A stretch of DNA of 64,000 bases from Halobacterium sp. KA-4 (GCF_021028995.1 NZ_JAJJZG010000011.1:47351-111350); one strand, 5' to 3'. Positions 47,743 to 56,700 are shown, counted from the stretch's first letter. Numbers and translations are program-made. The notes: generated by a model from the letters alone, not told the origin.

Positions 47743-49197
47743 TCAGTTACCGTTTCCGGGATTGCCGTTGCCGTTCCCGTTGCCCGGCCCGTTACCGCCA
47801 GCGTTGCCGTTCCCGGGACCGCCGCTATCGTCGTCCGGCCCCGGGCCGTTCCCGTGGCCGTTTTCATTTCCGTTCCCGTTGTTGCCGTTACCGTCGTTCG
47901 CGGCGCCGGCGCCGTTCCCGTTGCCGTTGTTGCCGTCGGCGCCGTGGCCGTTACCGTTGGCCTCGTCGCTCTCGTCTGCCTCGGAATCATCGCTCTCGTC
48001 TGCCTCGGAATCATCGCTCTCGTCTGCCTCGGAATCATCACTCTCGTCTGCCTCGGAATCATCACTCTCGTCTGCCTCGGAATCATCACTCTCGTCTGCC
48101 TCGGAATCATCACTCTCGTCTGCCTCGGACTCATCGCCCTCGTCTTCCTTCGGTCCGGGGTCGACGTGGTCCGGGCGGTTGTCCGCGCCCGGATTGTTGT
48201 CGACCACGAACGCTGCGACCGCCTGCCCGCTCATGTTGCCCTCGGCCTGGAGGGCTGCGACGAACGCGGAGACGCGCTCGCCGAACGACTCCGTGGCGTT
48301 GCCGTCCTCGCTCACGGTGAGGGTCGCCGTCGTCTCGGCGGTCACGTTGTTTGCTTCCGCGACCACGCTGACGGTGACGTTCTGCTCGGGCGCCGGCAGG
48401 CCGACGGTGCCGCTCTCGTCGGTCGTGTAGTCGCCTTCGCCAGCGTACGAAACGTTGTCCAGCGCGTCGACGGAGACCGACGCGTTGGCGACGCCGTCGC
48501 CGCTGGCGTTCGTCACGGAGACGGTCGCTGAGGCGTCCTCGCTCTGCGAGACGCCGACGGACAGCTCGGCCGCGTCGTCAGTCGGTGCGACGAGGTCGAC
48601 CGTCGTCGCTGCCGTGGCGTTGTCGGCTTCCGCGACGACGTCGACGGTGACGTTCTGTTCGGGCGCGGGCAGACTGACGGTGCCGTTCTCGCCAGTCGTG
48701 TAGTTGTCCGCGCCGGCGTACGTCACGTTGCCCGCTTCGCTCACGGACACGGACGCGTTGGCGACGCCGGCGCCACTAGCGTTCGTCACGCTGACCGTCG
48801 CGTTACCGTCGTCGGCCTGCGTGACGTTCACGGAGATGTCGCTGGTGTCGTCGGTCGGTGCGACGAGGTCCAGCGTCGTCTCTGCGGTGGTGTTGTCGGC
48901 TGTCGCCGTCACCGAGACGGAGACGTTCTGGTCGGGCGCCGACAGTGTTATCGTGCCGTTCTCGTCGGTCGTGTAGTTGCCCTCGCCGACGTACGAGGAG
49001 TTGTTCAGTGCTTCGACGGTGACGGACGCGTTCGCCACCGTGGTGTTGTTCTCGGCGACCGTCACCGTGACGGTGCCATCCTCCGCTTGGTCGCCGCTCA
49101 CGCTCAAGCCGTCGGCAGCCACCGCTCCACCCGGAACCGCAGCGATGACCGCAACGACGAGCGCGGCGACCAGTAGTGTGTGCCTCTGGTGCCGCAT
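47743..49197 (-). CDS. Secreted Ig-like repeat protein with tandem acidic repeat and Gly/Asn-rich tail
   Basis: 484 residues starting MRHQRHTLLVAALVVAVIAA, a Sec signal peptide (no RR/lipobox). Three about 90-residue Ig-like repeats follow (VANASVTVEALNNSSYVGEG, VANASVSVSEAGNVTYAGAD, VANASVSVDALDNVSYAGEG). Then comes a conserved-looking helical motif ERVSAFVAALQAEGNMSGQA ... VVDNNPGADNRPDHV, about seven SDDSEADE octapeptides, and a GNGNG-rich tail. It has many NxS/T sites for S-layer-type glycosylation and no PGF-CTERM anchor. Likely a secreted or loosely surface-associated adhesin or filler; function unknown. The upstream open frame is the antisense of the amidohydrolase. Confidence 0.8.
   Translation of the reverse strand: MRHQRHTLLVAALVVAVIAAVPGGAVAADGLSVSGDQAEDGTVTVTVAENNTTVANASVTVEALNNSSYVGEGNYTTDENGTITLSAPDQNVSVSVTATADNTTAETTLDLVAPTDDTSDISVNVTQADDGNATVSVTNASGAGVANASVSVSEAGNVTYAGADNYTTGENGTVSLPAPEQNVTVDVVAEADNATAATTVDLVAPTDDAAELSVGVSQSEDASATVSVTNASGDGVANASVSVDALDNVSYAGEGDYTTDESGTVGLPAPEQNVTVSVVAEANNVTAETTATLTVSEDGNATESFGERVSAFVAALQAEGNMSGQAVAAFVVDNNPGADNRPDHVDPGPKEDEGDESEADESDDSEADESDDSEADESDDSEADESDDSEADESDDSEADESDDSEADESDEANGNGHGADGNNGNGNGAGAANDGNGNNGNGNENGHGNGPGPDDDSGGPGNGNAGGNGPGNGNGNGNPGNGN
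47966..48135 (-). repeat. About seven tandem 24-bp repeats inside the secreted protein gene
   Basis: The unit TCGTCTGCCTCGGAATCATC plus GCTC (plus strand) repeats with single A/G variation, encoding the SDDSEADE octapeptide. Since 24 is a multiple of three, copy-number changes by slippage keep the frame and only lengthen or shorten the acidic spacer. Confidence 0.85.
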
Positions 49198-49295
49198 GCA
49201 CTCCCCGCGTTCGGCCACGAGCCGAATAAGCGTAGTGGCACACGTCAACGAGAAACGACATTCGTGGGCCGCAACTACCCGATTCGACGGGTTCG

Positions 49296-50585
49296 CTACT
49301 CGGCGCGTTCGGCGACGGCGGCCGCCCGCGACTCGGCGTGCTCCCGAATCGCGGCTTCGTCGAGCGTCTGGACTTCGCGGTCCCGCATCAGCACCTCGCC
49401 GTCGCAGACCGTGTGCCGCACGTCGCCGCCGGTCGCGGCGTACGCGAGGTGGGAGACGTAGTCGTGGACGGGCGTCAGGTGGGGCGCGGAGAAGTCCACG
49501 ACCGCGAGGTCGGCGTTCACGCCTTCCTCGATGCGCCCGCTGTCGAACCCGAGGGCTTCTGCGCCGCCCGCGGTCGCCATCTCGACGGCGGCCTCGGCGG
49601 GGACTGCGGCGGCGTCGTCGGCCGCGAGTTTCCCGAGCATCGCCGCGTCCCGGAGCTCGTCGAAGAGGTCGAGGTCGTTGTTCGACGCCGCGCCGTCCGT
49701 CCCGAGCGCGACGTTCACGCCCGCGTCGCGCATGGCTTGGACGGGCGCCATCCCGGACGCGAGCTTCATGTTCGACGCCGGACAGTGGACGACGCTCGCG
49801 CCGCGCGCCGCGAGCAGCTCGTGCTCGGTTTCGTCGGTGTGCACGCCGTGCGCGAGGAAATCCTCGTCGGTGACCATCCCGAGGTCGTCGGCGTACTCGA
49901 TGGGGCGCTCGCCGCGCTCGTCGACGATTGGGTCGACCTCGTCGCGCGTCTCGTTCGCGTGGAAGTGCACGGGCACGTCGTACTCGCGCGCCTTCCCGAC
50001 GAACTCCCGGAGGTACTCCTCGCCGACGGTCGTCAGGCTGTGGGGCATGTACGCCGTCTTCACGCGCCCGCCGGCGACGCCGTCGTACTCGCGCGCGACC
50101 TCGATGCTCTCGTCGTTGTCCCGGTACGCGTCGCCGTCGTCCTTCCCGACAGTGACGACGCCGTGTCCGAGTCGGGCCCGCACGCCAGCCTCCTCGACGG
50201 CCTCGGCGATTTCGGGGACGTGGAAGTACATGTCCGCGAACGCCGTCGTCCCCGTCCGAATCATCTCCACGAGCGCCAACTCCGCGCCTGCACGCACGTC
50301 GCCCTCGGTGAGTTCGCCCTCGGCCGGCCAGATGTCCTCCTGTAGCCACGCGTCCAGCGGCTTGTCGTCGGCGTACCCCCGCAGTAGCGTCATCGCCGCG
50401 TGGCAGTGCGCGTTGACCAACCCCGGCATCACGAGGCTCTCCTCGGCGTCCAACCGCTCGTCGCCCGGCTCCGTCTCCCCGACGTCCAGAACCTCGCCGC
50501 TGTGCTGGTCCACGAGCACGTCCGCCTCCGACACGGACAGGTCCGGGTGGAGCACCCGCCCGCCCGCGATTCGCAGTGTGGTCAT
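49296..50585 (-). CDS. mtaD: 5'-methylthioadenosine/S-adenosylhomocysteine deaminase (amidohydrolase)
   Basis: 429 residues. Amidohydrolase TIM barrel with VMPGLVNAHCHAAMTLLRGY (metal HxH, about 58-65), DIWPAEGELTEGDVRAGAEL, VPVHFHANETRDEVD, VVHCPASNMKLASGMAPVQA and LGTDGAASNNDLDLFDEL, the pattern of MtaD/DadD. It deaminates MTA, SAH or 5'-deoxyadenosine. With ahcY about 2 kb away it could feed a purine-salvage branch of SAM recycling. Start ATG 50585. Confidence 0.88.
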   Translation of the reverse strand: MTTLRIAGGRVLHPDLSVSEADVLVDQHSGEVLDVGETEPGDERLDAEESLVMPGLVNAHCHAAMTLLRGYADDKPLDAWLQEDIWPAEGELTEGDVRAGAELALVEMIRTGTTAFADMYFHVPEIAEAVEEAGVRARLGHGVVTVGKDDGDAYRDNDESIEVAREYDGVAGGRVKTAYMPHSLTTVGEEYLREFVGKAREYDVPVHFHANETRDEVDPIVDERGERPIEYADDLGMVTDEDFLAHGVHTDETEHELLAARGASVVHCPASNMKLASGMAPVQAMRDAGVNVALGTDGAASNNDLDLFDELRDAAMLGKLAADDAAAVPAEAAVEMATAGGAEALGFDSGRIEEGVNADLAVVDFSAPHLTPVHDYVSHLAYAATGGDVRHTVCDGEVLMRDREVQTLDEAAIREHAESRAAAVAERAE

Positions 50586-50696
50586 GCGCTGGGGTTCGCC
50601 CGACTGGCTTGTGTGTCTGTGGGTTTCGCGTTCGTGGGGTCAGTTTCGAGATGTCCTCTTTGATGGCCTACTCTGCCTCCGAACTCCACTGCCGAT

Positions 50697-52907
50697 TCAG
50701 GGGTGAGGCGGCTGACCGTCGTAGGCGTCGAGGTCCGTGTAGAAGTTCAGCATGGACACGCGGAGCTTCTCGGGGTCGATGTCGACCAATTCGCGGCGTT
50801 CTTCGGCGGGGAACGTCGGGTTGACGCTGTACTTTCGCATCGCGGTGCGGCTCTCCTTGGTGTAGCGGCGGTCGACGAGCATGCGCACGCCGAAGTCGTC
50901 CGGGGAGCGAATCACCCGCCCCATCGCCTGCCGCGTCTTGCGGACGGTGGGAATCTCAACGGCGTAGCGCCAGCCAGCGTCCTCGTTATGGCGGTCGTCG
51001 CGGTCGCCGAACACGCGGCCGTAGGCCTCCTGGACGGCTTCGGCGCGCGCGTCGAGGTGGGGGTAGGGGACACCGACGACCGCGACCGTGCGGGAGTCGT
51101 CGCCGTCGAAACTCACGCCCTCCGCGAGCGTCCCCCACAGCGACGTGAACAGGACGCCGTTGCGGTCGTCGGTGAACGTCTGCCGGAGGTCTTCGGCGCT
51201 GGTGCCGGGTTCGTCGAGGTAGCGCGCGGCGTCCACGTCCCCGAGTAAGTCGTGGTAGCGTTCGGCTTCGCTGTAGCTCGGGAAGAAGAACAGGCAGTTC
51301 CCCGGCGTGAAATTCACGGCGTCCCGGAGCGCGCCCGCAACTTCCTCTTGGGTGTCGGGGTCGTCGCGGTTCGAGGAGAACAGCGGCTCCGTGTCCACCG
51401 CGAACGTGCGGCGGCGCTCCTCGGGGAACTGGAGGCCGAACGCCATCGTCTCCGGGTCGTCGAGCCCGAGCACGTCTGCGGTGACGTCGAACGGGCGCAG
51501 CGTCGCGCTCATCAGGACGCTGGCGTGGACGGCGTCGAAGAGGTCCGTCGTCACGTCTCGCGGGATGCATGTGTACAGTTCCGCACGGCCGTAGACGTCG
51601 TTCGTTCCTTCGTCGCGGCGCACCGCCGCGGTCGGGTACTGGCCGAGTTCGCCGCTGTCCTCGACGTACGTCTCCACGAACTCCGCGGCCTCGAGCACGA
51701 AACACTCCCGGCGCGTGGTCGTCTCGCCGTTCCGGTAGGCCTCGTCGTACTCCTCGTCGAGGTACTCGCCGAGCGCGAGCGCGTCGTCGACGTCTTCTCG
51801 GATACCGGGGCCGGTGTACTGCTGGAGGAATTCCAGTGTGAGGTCGTCGCGCTTGTCCTCGTTCGCCACGGGGACGTCCGTCCAGTTACCGTCGACCTCC
51901 GAGCGCGCGAGCGCGGGGCCGTCGCCGCCGGGACCGAACGCGCCCTCGTAGGTCGCCACGAGCGCGTCGCGGAACGCCGACAGAACTCGCTCCGCGGCTT
52001 CCCCTCGGTCGTTGGTTACCTCCTCCAACTCGGAGAGCGCGCTGTCGAGGCTGTTCTCCGTGAGCGTCCGCGTGGCGTGGTCGCGGGCGGCGTCCTCGAC
52101 GTTGTGCGCCTCGTCGAACACCACCACCACGTCTTCGGGGTCGCGGCCAAGCCAGCGGAAGAACTGCGCGCGAATCCCCGGGTCCAGCAGGTGGTGGTAG
52201 TTGCAGACCGCGAGGTCCACGCCCTCGATGCCGTCCTTGAGGAGCTCGTACCCGCAGAGCCCCCGTTCGTCGGCGTAGTCGTAGATGTCCTCCGGGGTGC
52301 GGACGCCGTCGTAGAGCCAGTCGTAGAACTCGTCGTTGTCCCCAACGAGGTTGTCGTAGTAGCGCTCGCAGACGTTGCCCCCCCGGAGGTCCTCGAGGTC
52401 GTCCTCGACGGACTCCAGTTCGTCCAGCACCGCTTCGCGGGCCTCCGCGGCCTCGCTGTCGCCGTCCTGACTCTCTTCGAGGAGGGCCTGTTGGCGTTCC
52501 TCTAACTGCTGTTTGTCGCGTTCGGCGTCCACGACTTCGTGGGTGTTGTCGCGGAGCACCTGGCACTCCTCGTAGTCGACGTCGATGTGGCACATCGACC
52601 CCTTCCCCTTGAACACGACCGCGCGCAGCGGTGCGGCGTCGTGAATCTCGCGGGCTTCGCGCACGAACTGGCGCATCTGCTGGTGGACGTTCGTCGTGAT
52701 GACGACCGTCTTGTTCGTCTCGCGGGCGTGCGAGAGCGCCGGCGCGAGCGCCGCGAGGGTCTTCCCAGTCCCACAGGCCCCCTCGAACAGCACGTCACGG
52801 CCGCTATCGAGGGCGTCGCGGATGCCGTCCATCGCCTCCCGCTGGTTGTCGTACGGCGACGCCTTCGGGAAGAACTCCATGTAGTCCGGGGAGTTGCTCG
52901 CGGCCAC
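50697..52907 (-). CDS. XPD/Rad3-family ATP-dependent DNA helicase (2), with helical insertion
   Basis: 736 residues from GTG 52907 (VAASNSPDYMEFFPKASPYD). Walker A FEGACGTGKTLAALAPAL (about 45-62), Fe-S cysteines MCHIDVDYEEC, NVCERYY and RGLCGYEL, DEAH in VVVFDEAHNVEDAARDHATR, and motif VI MGRVIRSPDDFGVRMLVDRR. Between the second and third Fe-S segments lies an unusually long, highly charged helical insertion (about residues 130-190, RDKQQLEERQQALLEESQD). TATA-like TTTATAC (52934-52940) lies about 30 bases before the GTG and supports that start. It looks closer to XPD than helicase 1 at 33.1 kb. Confidence 0.9.
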   Translation of the reverse strand: MAASNSPDYMEFFPKASPYDNQREAMDGIRDALDSGRDVLFEGACGTGKTLAALAPALSHARETNKTVVITTNVHQQMRQFVREAREIHDAAPLRAVVFKGKGSMCHIDVDYEECQVLRDNTHEVVDAERDKQQLEERQQALLEESQDGDSEAAEAREAVLDELESVEDDLEDLRGGNVCERYYDNLVGDNDEFYDWLYDGVRTPEDIYDYADERGLCGYELLKDGIEGVDLAVCNYHHLLDPGIRAQFFRWLGRDPEDVVVVFDEAHNVEDAARDHATRTLTENSLDSALSELEEVTNDRGEAAERVLSAFRDALVATYEGAFGPGGDGPALARSEVDGNWTDVPVANEDKRDDLTLEFLQQYTGPGIREDVDDALALGEYLDEEYDEAYRNGETTTRRECFVLEAAEFVETYVEDSGELGQYPTAAVRRDEGTNDVYGRAELYTCIPRDVTTDLFDAVHASVLMSATLRPFDVTADVLGLDDPETMAFGLQFPEERRRTFAVDTEPLFSSNRDDPDTQEEVAGALRDAVNFTPGNCLFFFPSYSEAERYHDLLGDVDAARYLDEPGTSAEDLRQTFTDDRNGVLFTSLWGTLAEGVSFDGDDSRTVAVVGVPYPHLDARAEAVQEAYGRVFGDRDDRHNEDAGWRYAVEIPTVRKTRQAMGRVIRSPDDFGVRMLVDRRYTKESRTAMRKYSVNPTFPAEERRELVDIDPEKLRVSMLNFYTDLDAYDGQPPHP

Positions 52908-52933
52908 GTTACGGGCTGATTCGGCTCGATGCC

Positions 52934-52940
52934 GTATAAA
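52934..52940 (-). promoter_or_regulatory. TATA-like box of the second XPD-like helicase
   Basis: Minus-strand TTTATAC centred 30 bases before GTG 52907; this decides between the GTG and a downstream ATG (52880) start and implies a leaderless mRNA. Confidence 0.55.
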
Positions 52941-53020
52941 CGTCCGGCTCCCAGCGGAAGTGGTCGCGGAGGTAGCGGCGGTGTGGCGGCCACCCCGGAC
53001 AGGTTTAGGCACACCAAAAC

Positions 53021-53027
53021 GTATATT
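53021..53027 (+). promoter_or_regulatory. TATA-like box of the 50-aa microprotein gene
   Basis: GTATATT centred about 29 bases upstream of ATG 53054, in GC-rich surroundings. Confidence 0.5.
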
Positions 53028-53053
53028 CGTGGGTGGGTCCGTACGGGATAGTG

Positions 53054-53206
53054 ATGGCAGTCACGCAGGACCGCGAGGACGACGCGCCGGCCGCCGGCGA
53101 GGGCGTCGCGGCGTTCCAGTCCTCGCCCACCCGGACGGTGTTCACCGAGTCGGACAACCCCGACGGCTGGATCTCCACCGACGAAACCATCCCCGTCGAA
53201 CGGTAG
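53054..53206 (+). CDS. 50-residue conserved haloarchaeal microprotein (DUF7331-like)
   Basis: MAVTQDREDDAPAAGEGVAA, then FQSSPTRTVFTESDNPDGWI and STDETIPVER. The VFTESDNPDGWIST motif matches a small haloarchaeal family I associate with DUF7331. No known role. A TATA-like GTATATT (53021-53027) lies about 29 bases before the ATG, so the gene is probably expressed and leaderless. Confidence 0.72.
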   Translation: MAVTQDREDDAPAAGEGVAAFQSSPTRTVFTESDNPDGWISTDETIPVER

Positions 53207-53294
53207 TCGCTCTCCTCCGCGTTCCGCCTACTGATGCCTACGCGTCACTATTCACCGGTAGCGCGCAGAAAACTGGAGTTCGGGCCGCGCGAGG

Positions 53295-53834
53295 TTACTC
53301 GTTGACGACGAGCGTGTCGCCTTCGAGGTAGTGCTCGACGTGGTGAGCGTCCTCTTCGACCTGCACGAGGTTCTCGCGGACGATCTCCGCGCTCGTGTGG
53401 TCGCCGAGGTTCTGCGCGAGGTCGACGTGCTCGCGCAGCGTCTCGATGATGTCGCCGTACATCTCGAGGTCGTTCTGGAGGGACGTCCGGATGTCGTAGA
53501 CGTCCTCGTCCTCGGGTTCGACCGGCGACTCTTCCTGGAGCGTCGCGGGGCTGGCGTGCGGGACGCCGCCCAGCGCCTGCACGCGCTCGGCGAGTTCGTC
53601 CGCGAACGCTTCGGCGTTCGCGGCGGCGTCGCCGAGGAAGAGGTGGAGATCGCGGAACTCCGCGCCCTCGACGTTCCAGTGGTGCTTCCGGAGCTGGTGG
53701 TAGAGGACGTACGTCGCCGCGAGGTCGGCGTTGAGCGCGTCGATTATCTGTTCGGCTTTCTCCTCGTCGATGCGGAGGCCTTCCGAGCCTTCGACGTCGC
53801 CAGCGTGCTTCAGCACGTGCTTCTGGGTGCTCAT
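53295..53834 (-). CDS. dpsA: DNA-protecting ferritin-like protein DpsA
   Basis: 179 residues, starting MSTQKHVLKHAGDVEGSEGL. Dps four-helix ferritin: ATYVLYHQLRKHHWNVEGAE (His at the inter-subunit ferroxidase site), RDLHLFLGDAAANAEAFADE (Asp/Glu ligands), and a long C-terminal helix. It forms a dodecamer oxidising and storing iron and protecting DNA. A TATA-like CTTTAAGT (53862-53869) is about 31 bases upstream; a further palindrome AAATATATTT (53884-53893) lies beyond it. Halobacterium DpsA is known to be induced by iron and oxidative conditions. Confidence 0.94.
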   Translation of the reverse strand: MSTQKHVLKHAGDVEGSEGLRIDEEKAEQIIDALNADLAATYVLYHQLRKHHWNVEGAEFRDLHLFLGDAAANAEAFADELAERVQALGGVPHASPATLQEESPVEPEDEDVYDIRTSLQNDLEMYGDIIETLREHVDLAQNLGDHTSAEIVRENLVQVEEDAHHVEHYLEGDTLVVNE

Positions 53835-53861
53835 TACACTCCGACGTTCGTCCGCATCTCA

Positions 53862-53893
53862 CTTAAAGGTTTACCAACTGGAGAAATATATTT
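53862..53893 (-). promoter_or_regulatory. dpsA promoter region with TATA-like box and AT palindrome
   Basis: Minus-strand CTTTAAGT is centred about 31 bases before ATG 53834. About 20 bases further upstream lies the 10-bp palindrome AAATATATTT (53884-53893), which could be a second TATA or the half of an iron-responsive (DtxR/SirR-type) operator. The sequence does not decide which. Confidence 0.4.
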
Positions 53894-53930
53894 TGCAGAC
53901 GCGAAAACAGACTTCCCGAATCCCGTGCGA

Positions 53931-54878
53931 CTATCTTTCAGTCTCGGGCTCGATGTACACCTTCGACACCGCCGGGTTCGCCTCCCGGAGCGCGTCTTCG
54001 AGGCTCGTTATCGCGTCATCCATCCCCTCGGTGTCCAGTACAGGGTCGAACGCCACGTCCGCCGTCACGAGCACCTCGTTCGGGCCGAAGTACACCGTCC
54101 GGAAGCCCACGATGGACTCGACCTCGGGGCGCTCCTCGACGATGCGCCGGAGGTCGTTCTCGTCGGCCGCCGGGAGGCTCTCCCCGAGCAGCAGGCGCTT
54201 GTTCTCCCACGCCAGCGCCGCCGCGAACCCCATCAACAGCAGCCCGATGAGCAGCGCCGCCGCCGCGTCGTAGACGTGGTTGCCGGTCTGCTCGGTGAGA
54301 AAGATGCCCACCAGCGCCAGGCCCAGGCCGAGCAGCGCCACCGTGTCCTCCGTCAGCGCGGTCAGCGTCGTCGTGTCGCTGGTGCGGCGGAACGCCTCCC
54401 GGAACCCGCTCCAGCCGTGGCGCTCGATTTGGCGCTGCATCTCCCGGTAGGCCTTCACGAACGCGTACGTCTCGAAGCCGATAGCGCCGAGCAACACCGC
54501 GTAGCTCGCCCACACACCCGGGAACTCGTAGCCGAACAGGTCCGCCTGCCGGCCGAGTACGCGGCCGTGCCCGGTCAGCGCTTCGTAGCCGTGGGTCGCG
54601 GACTCCCAGCCCGCGATGCCGAACAGCATCACGCTGACGAGAAACGAGTAGAAGAACTGCGCCTTCCCGTAGCCGAACGGGTGCGAGCGCGTGCGTTCGC
54701 GCTCCCCGTACCGTAGCCCGATGAGCAGGAACACCTGGTTGCCGGTGTCGGAGACGGAGTGGTACACCTCCGAGAGCATCGCCGGGCTCTGCGTCACGAG
54801 AAAGGCGAGGAACTTCAGCACCGCAATCGCGCCGTTCGCGAACAGCGCCGCGAGCACGACGGACTTGCTTCCGGCCAT
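53931..54878 (-). CDS. Cation diffusion facilitator family transporter
   Basis: 315 residues from ATG 54878 (MAGSKSVVLAALFANGAIAV). Six membrane helices; SEVYHSVSDTGNQVFLLIGL carries the HxxxD metal site in TM2 and EDTVALLGLGLALVGIFL the partner ED in TM5. The cytoplasmic C-terminal domain (EERPEVESIVGFRTVYFGPN onward) is the ferredoxin-like CDF dimerisation domain. It exports divalent metals such as Zn, Mn or Fe. Adjacency to dpsA suggests, without proving, a link to iron/manganese handling. The long upstream frame is antisense and rejected. Confidence 0.88.
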   Translation of the reverse strand: MAGSKSVVLAALFANGAIAVLKFLAFLVTQSPAMLSEVYHSVSDTGNQVFLLIGLRYGERERTRSHPFGYGKAQFFYSFLVSVMLFGIAGWESATHGYEALTGHGRVLGRQADLFGYEFPGVWASYAVLLGAIGFETYAFVKAYREMQRQIERHGWSGFREAFRRTSDTTTLTALTEDTVALLGLGLALVGIFLTEQTGNHVYDAAAALLIGLLLMGFAAALAWENKRLLLGESLPAADENDLRRIVEERPEVESIVGFRTVYFGPNEVLVTADVAFDPVLDTEGMDDAITSLEDALREANPAVSKVYIEPETER

Positions 54879-54935
54879 TTCGTCGTGATTTAGCCCGCCG
54901 ACACATAGGTATTGGCCCGGACCCAAGACGCGGAT

Positions 54936-55322
54936 GTGCCATCGTACCAACCGGGCGCGTGCAACATCGGCCACGCGGAGCGACGCAAACGCTACCTCAC
55001 CGGCGTCGCCGGGTTCGCCGTCGCGGCGCTGCTCATCGTCGCCGTCGCGGCGCTCCACGCCGACCCCGCGTGGCTGCTCGCCGCCGTCGCACCGCTGTTC
55101 ATCGGCTTCCTCGGCGTCCTCCAGGCGCGGGCGAATTTTTGTGTCGGCTACGCGATGGCGGGCGTCTACGACGTCACGGTCTCTGGCGAGCGCCGCCAGC
55201 CGGCGCCGGAGGCCGGCCAGCGCGCCGACCGCAAGCGCGCTATCGTCCTCTCGGTGAAGGCGCTCGTCGCGGCAACCGTCGGCGCGCTCGCGCTCTACGT
55301 CGGCGCCGGCCTCCTCTCGTAA
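54936..55322 (+). CDS. Small membrane protein of unknown function
   Basis: 128 residues from GTG 54936 (VPSYQPGACNIGHAERRKRY). Three hydrophobic helices: GVAGFAVAALLIVAVAAL, WLLAAVAPLFIGFLGVLQ and VLSVKALVAATVGALALYV, with a conserved-looking CNIGHAERRKRY N terminus and an ARANFCVGYAMAGVYDV motif between. Family not recognised by name, though it is common in haloarchaea. The gene is divergent from the CDF gene. The GTG is preferred over the TTG 24 bases upstream. Confidence 0.72.
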   Translation: MPSYQPGACNIGHAERRKRYLTGVAGFAVAALLIVAVAALHADPAWLLAAVAPLFIGFLGVLQARANFCVGYAMAGVYDVTVSGERRQPAPEAGQRADRKRAIVLSVKALVAATVGALALYVGAGLLS

Positions 55323-55359
55323 CCCAACAGTCACGGCAGCGCAGCCGCTACGCCCGGAC

Positions 55360-55872
55360 ATGATAGCTGTTCTGTCCGACACACACAGCACGGACGGGCA
55401 CGACTTACAGGACCGCGCGCTGGACGCGGTTCGAGAGGCGGACCTCGTGGTGCACGCCGGCGACTTCACCACCGAAGCCGCCCTTGACGCCTTCTACGAC
55501 GTCAGCGACGAGCTGCTCGCAGTCCACGGGAACGCCGACGAACCTGCGGTCCGCGACCGCCTGCCCGGAGCGCGGACGCTCGAAGCGGGCGGCATCCGCA
55601 TCGCGGTCACGCACCGCCAACGCGGCGGAACCACTGGCTTGGCGTTCTTCGGGCGCGAGCGCGGCGCGGACCTCGTGGTGTCGGGACACACCCACCAGCC
55701 GACGGTGACCGAGACAGAAGACGTGACGTTGTTGAATCCCGGGAGTCACGCCGACCCGCGTGGCAACCCCGCGGCGCACGCCGAGTTGTACCCCGAGAAC
55801 GGGGGCGTGCGCGGCGAGATTCGGGACCGCAGCGGGAACGTCCTCCGGGAGTTCCATGTGGAGGGCCGGTAG
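55360..55872 (+). CDS. YfcE/MJ0936-family metallophosphoesterase
   Basis: 170 residues. MIAVLSDTHSTDGHDLQDRA (DxH), VVHAGDFT, VHGNADEPA (GNxD) and VVSGHTHQPTV complete the calcineurin-like metal site. Family members hydrolyse phosphodiesters, for example cyclic nucleotides or pNPP substrates, with Mn/Ni; natural substrate unknown. It is followed by an about 95-base gap without a gene, before the convergent ArsR-like gene. Confidence 0.9.
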   Translation: MIAVLSDTHSTDGHDLQDRALDAVREADLVVHAGDFTTEAALDAFYDVSDELLAVHGNADEPAVRDRLPGARTLEAGGIRIAVTHRQRGGTTGLAFFGRERGADLVVSGHTHQPTVTETEDVTLLNPGSHADPRGNPAAHAELYPENGGVRGEIRDRSGNVLREFHVEGR

Positions 55873-55967
55873 CGTCAACGGGGGCAGGCCGGGGAGCCTG
55901 TACCACGTCGTACACCCGGAAGTAGCAAATAGCCGACGCAGACTCAAAACGCGATTTTACCCTCCGG

Positions 55968-56597
55968 CTATCGCGCGTACCACGCGACGCCGACGAGCGC
56001 CAGCACGAGCAGGCCGCCGAGGAAGAACAACGCGCCAGCCGGCAGCGACGCGGCGGCGTCGGCGGCCGCTGCGGGCTGGTCGCTCTCCACGACGAGCCCC
56101 GAGAACTCGCTGGTCGTCTCCACGGCACCACTCCCAGCGCCTGTTCTCGGGGCCTGCAGCCCCGAGCCGACGAACCGCTGGACGAGCAGGCTTGTGACGC
56201 CCAGCAGCCCGACCGCGCCAAGCAGGTTCGTGAGCGCCGAGCGCACGGACTTGCTCTCCTCCTCGTCGCCCGCGAACAACACTACGGGGGCGTCGGCGGG
56301 CGCGTAGACGCTCATCTCGCGGCCCTTCGCGGAGTAGCGCGTGTCGCACTCCTCGACGAGGTCGGCGTCCTCAAGCTTCTCGAGGTGGTACTGGGCGTTC
56401 TGGAGGGACGTCTCGCACTCCTCGGCGAGTTCGGAGGGGGTCGCCGGTGTGTCGTGGAGGGCACCATACAGGTCCCGGGCGGTCCCCGAGGAGAGCGCGG
56501 ACAGGAAGCGGTCTGCGTCGTCGGAGTCGACGCCGACCACGCGGGGCTCGCCCTCGGGGTCGTCGGCCTCCGAGCGGGAGGGCAGCAGGCCGGACAT
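55968..56597 (-). CDS. ArsR-type winged-helix protein with two C-terminal membrane helices
   Basis: 209 residues. A winged helix occupies about 25-100: DADRFLSALSSGTARDLYGA, TPSELAEECETSLQNAQYHL (recognition helix) and YSAKGREMSVYAP (wing). Two hydrophobic helices follow at about 120-140 and 185-207 (FFLGGLLVLALVGVAWYAR). A membrane-tethered regulator of this architecture is common in haloarchaea and would sense envelope or membrane state; the regulon is unknown. Start ATG 56597. Confidence 0.85.
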   Translation of the reverse strand: MSGLLPSRSEADDPEGEPRVVGVDSDDADRFLSALSSGTARDLYGALHDTPATPSELAEECETSLQNAQYHLEKLEDADLVEECDTRYSAKGREMSVYAPADAPVVLFAGDEEESKSVRSALTNLLGAVGLLGVTSLLVQRFVGSGLQAPRTGAGSGAVETTSEFSGLVVESDQPAAAADAAASLPAGALFFLGGLLVLALVGVAWYAR

Positions 56598-56700
56598 ACC
56601 CCCGCTTCGAGTTGGAACGCAATCAGTTTTTCCTGACACGACCGCCGCGACCCGTCGACGCGGGGGAAACGACTAATGCCCGCGGCTCGAAGCCCCGGGT

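Noticed and set aside
47743..50349. 868-residue minus-strand frame joining the secreted protein with an upstream Arg-rich region
   Set aside because: The upstream part is a shadow of the amidohydrolase gene; the true start is the signal peptide ATG at 49197.
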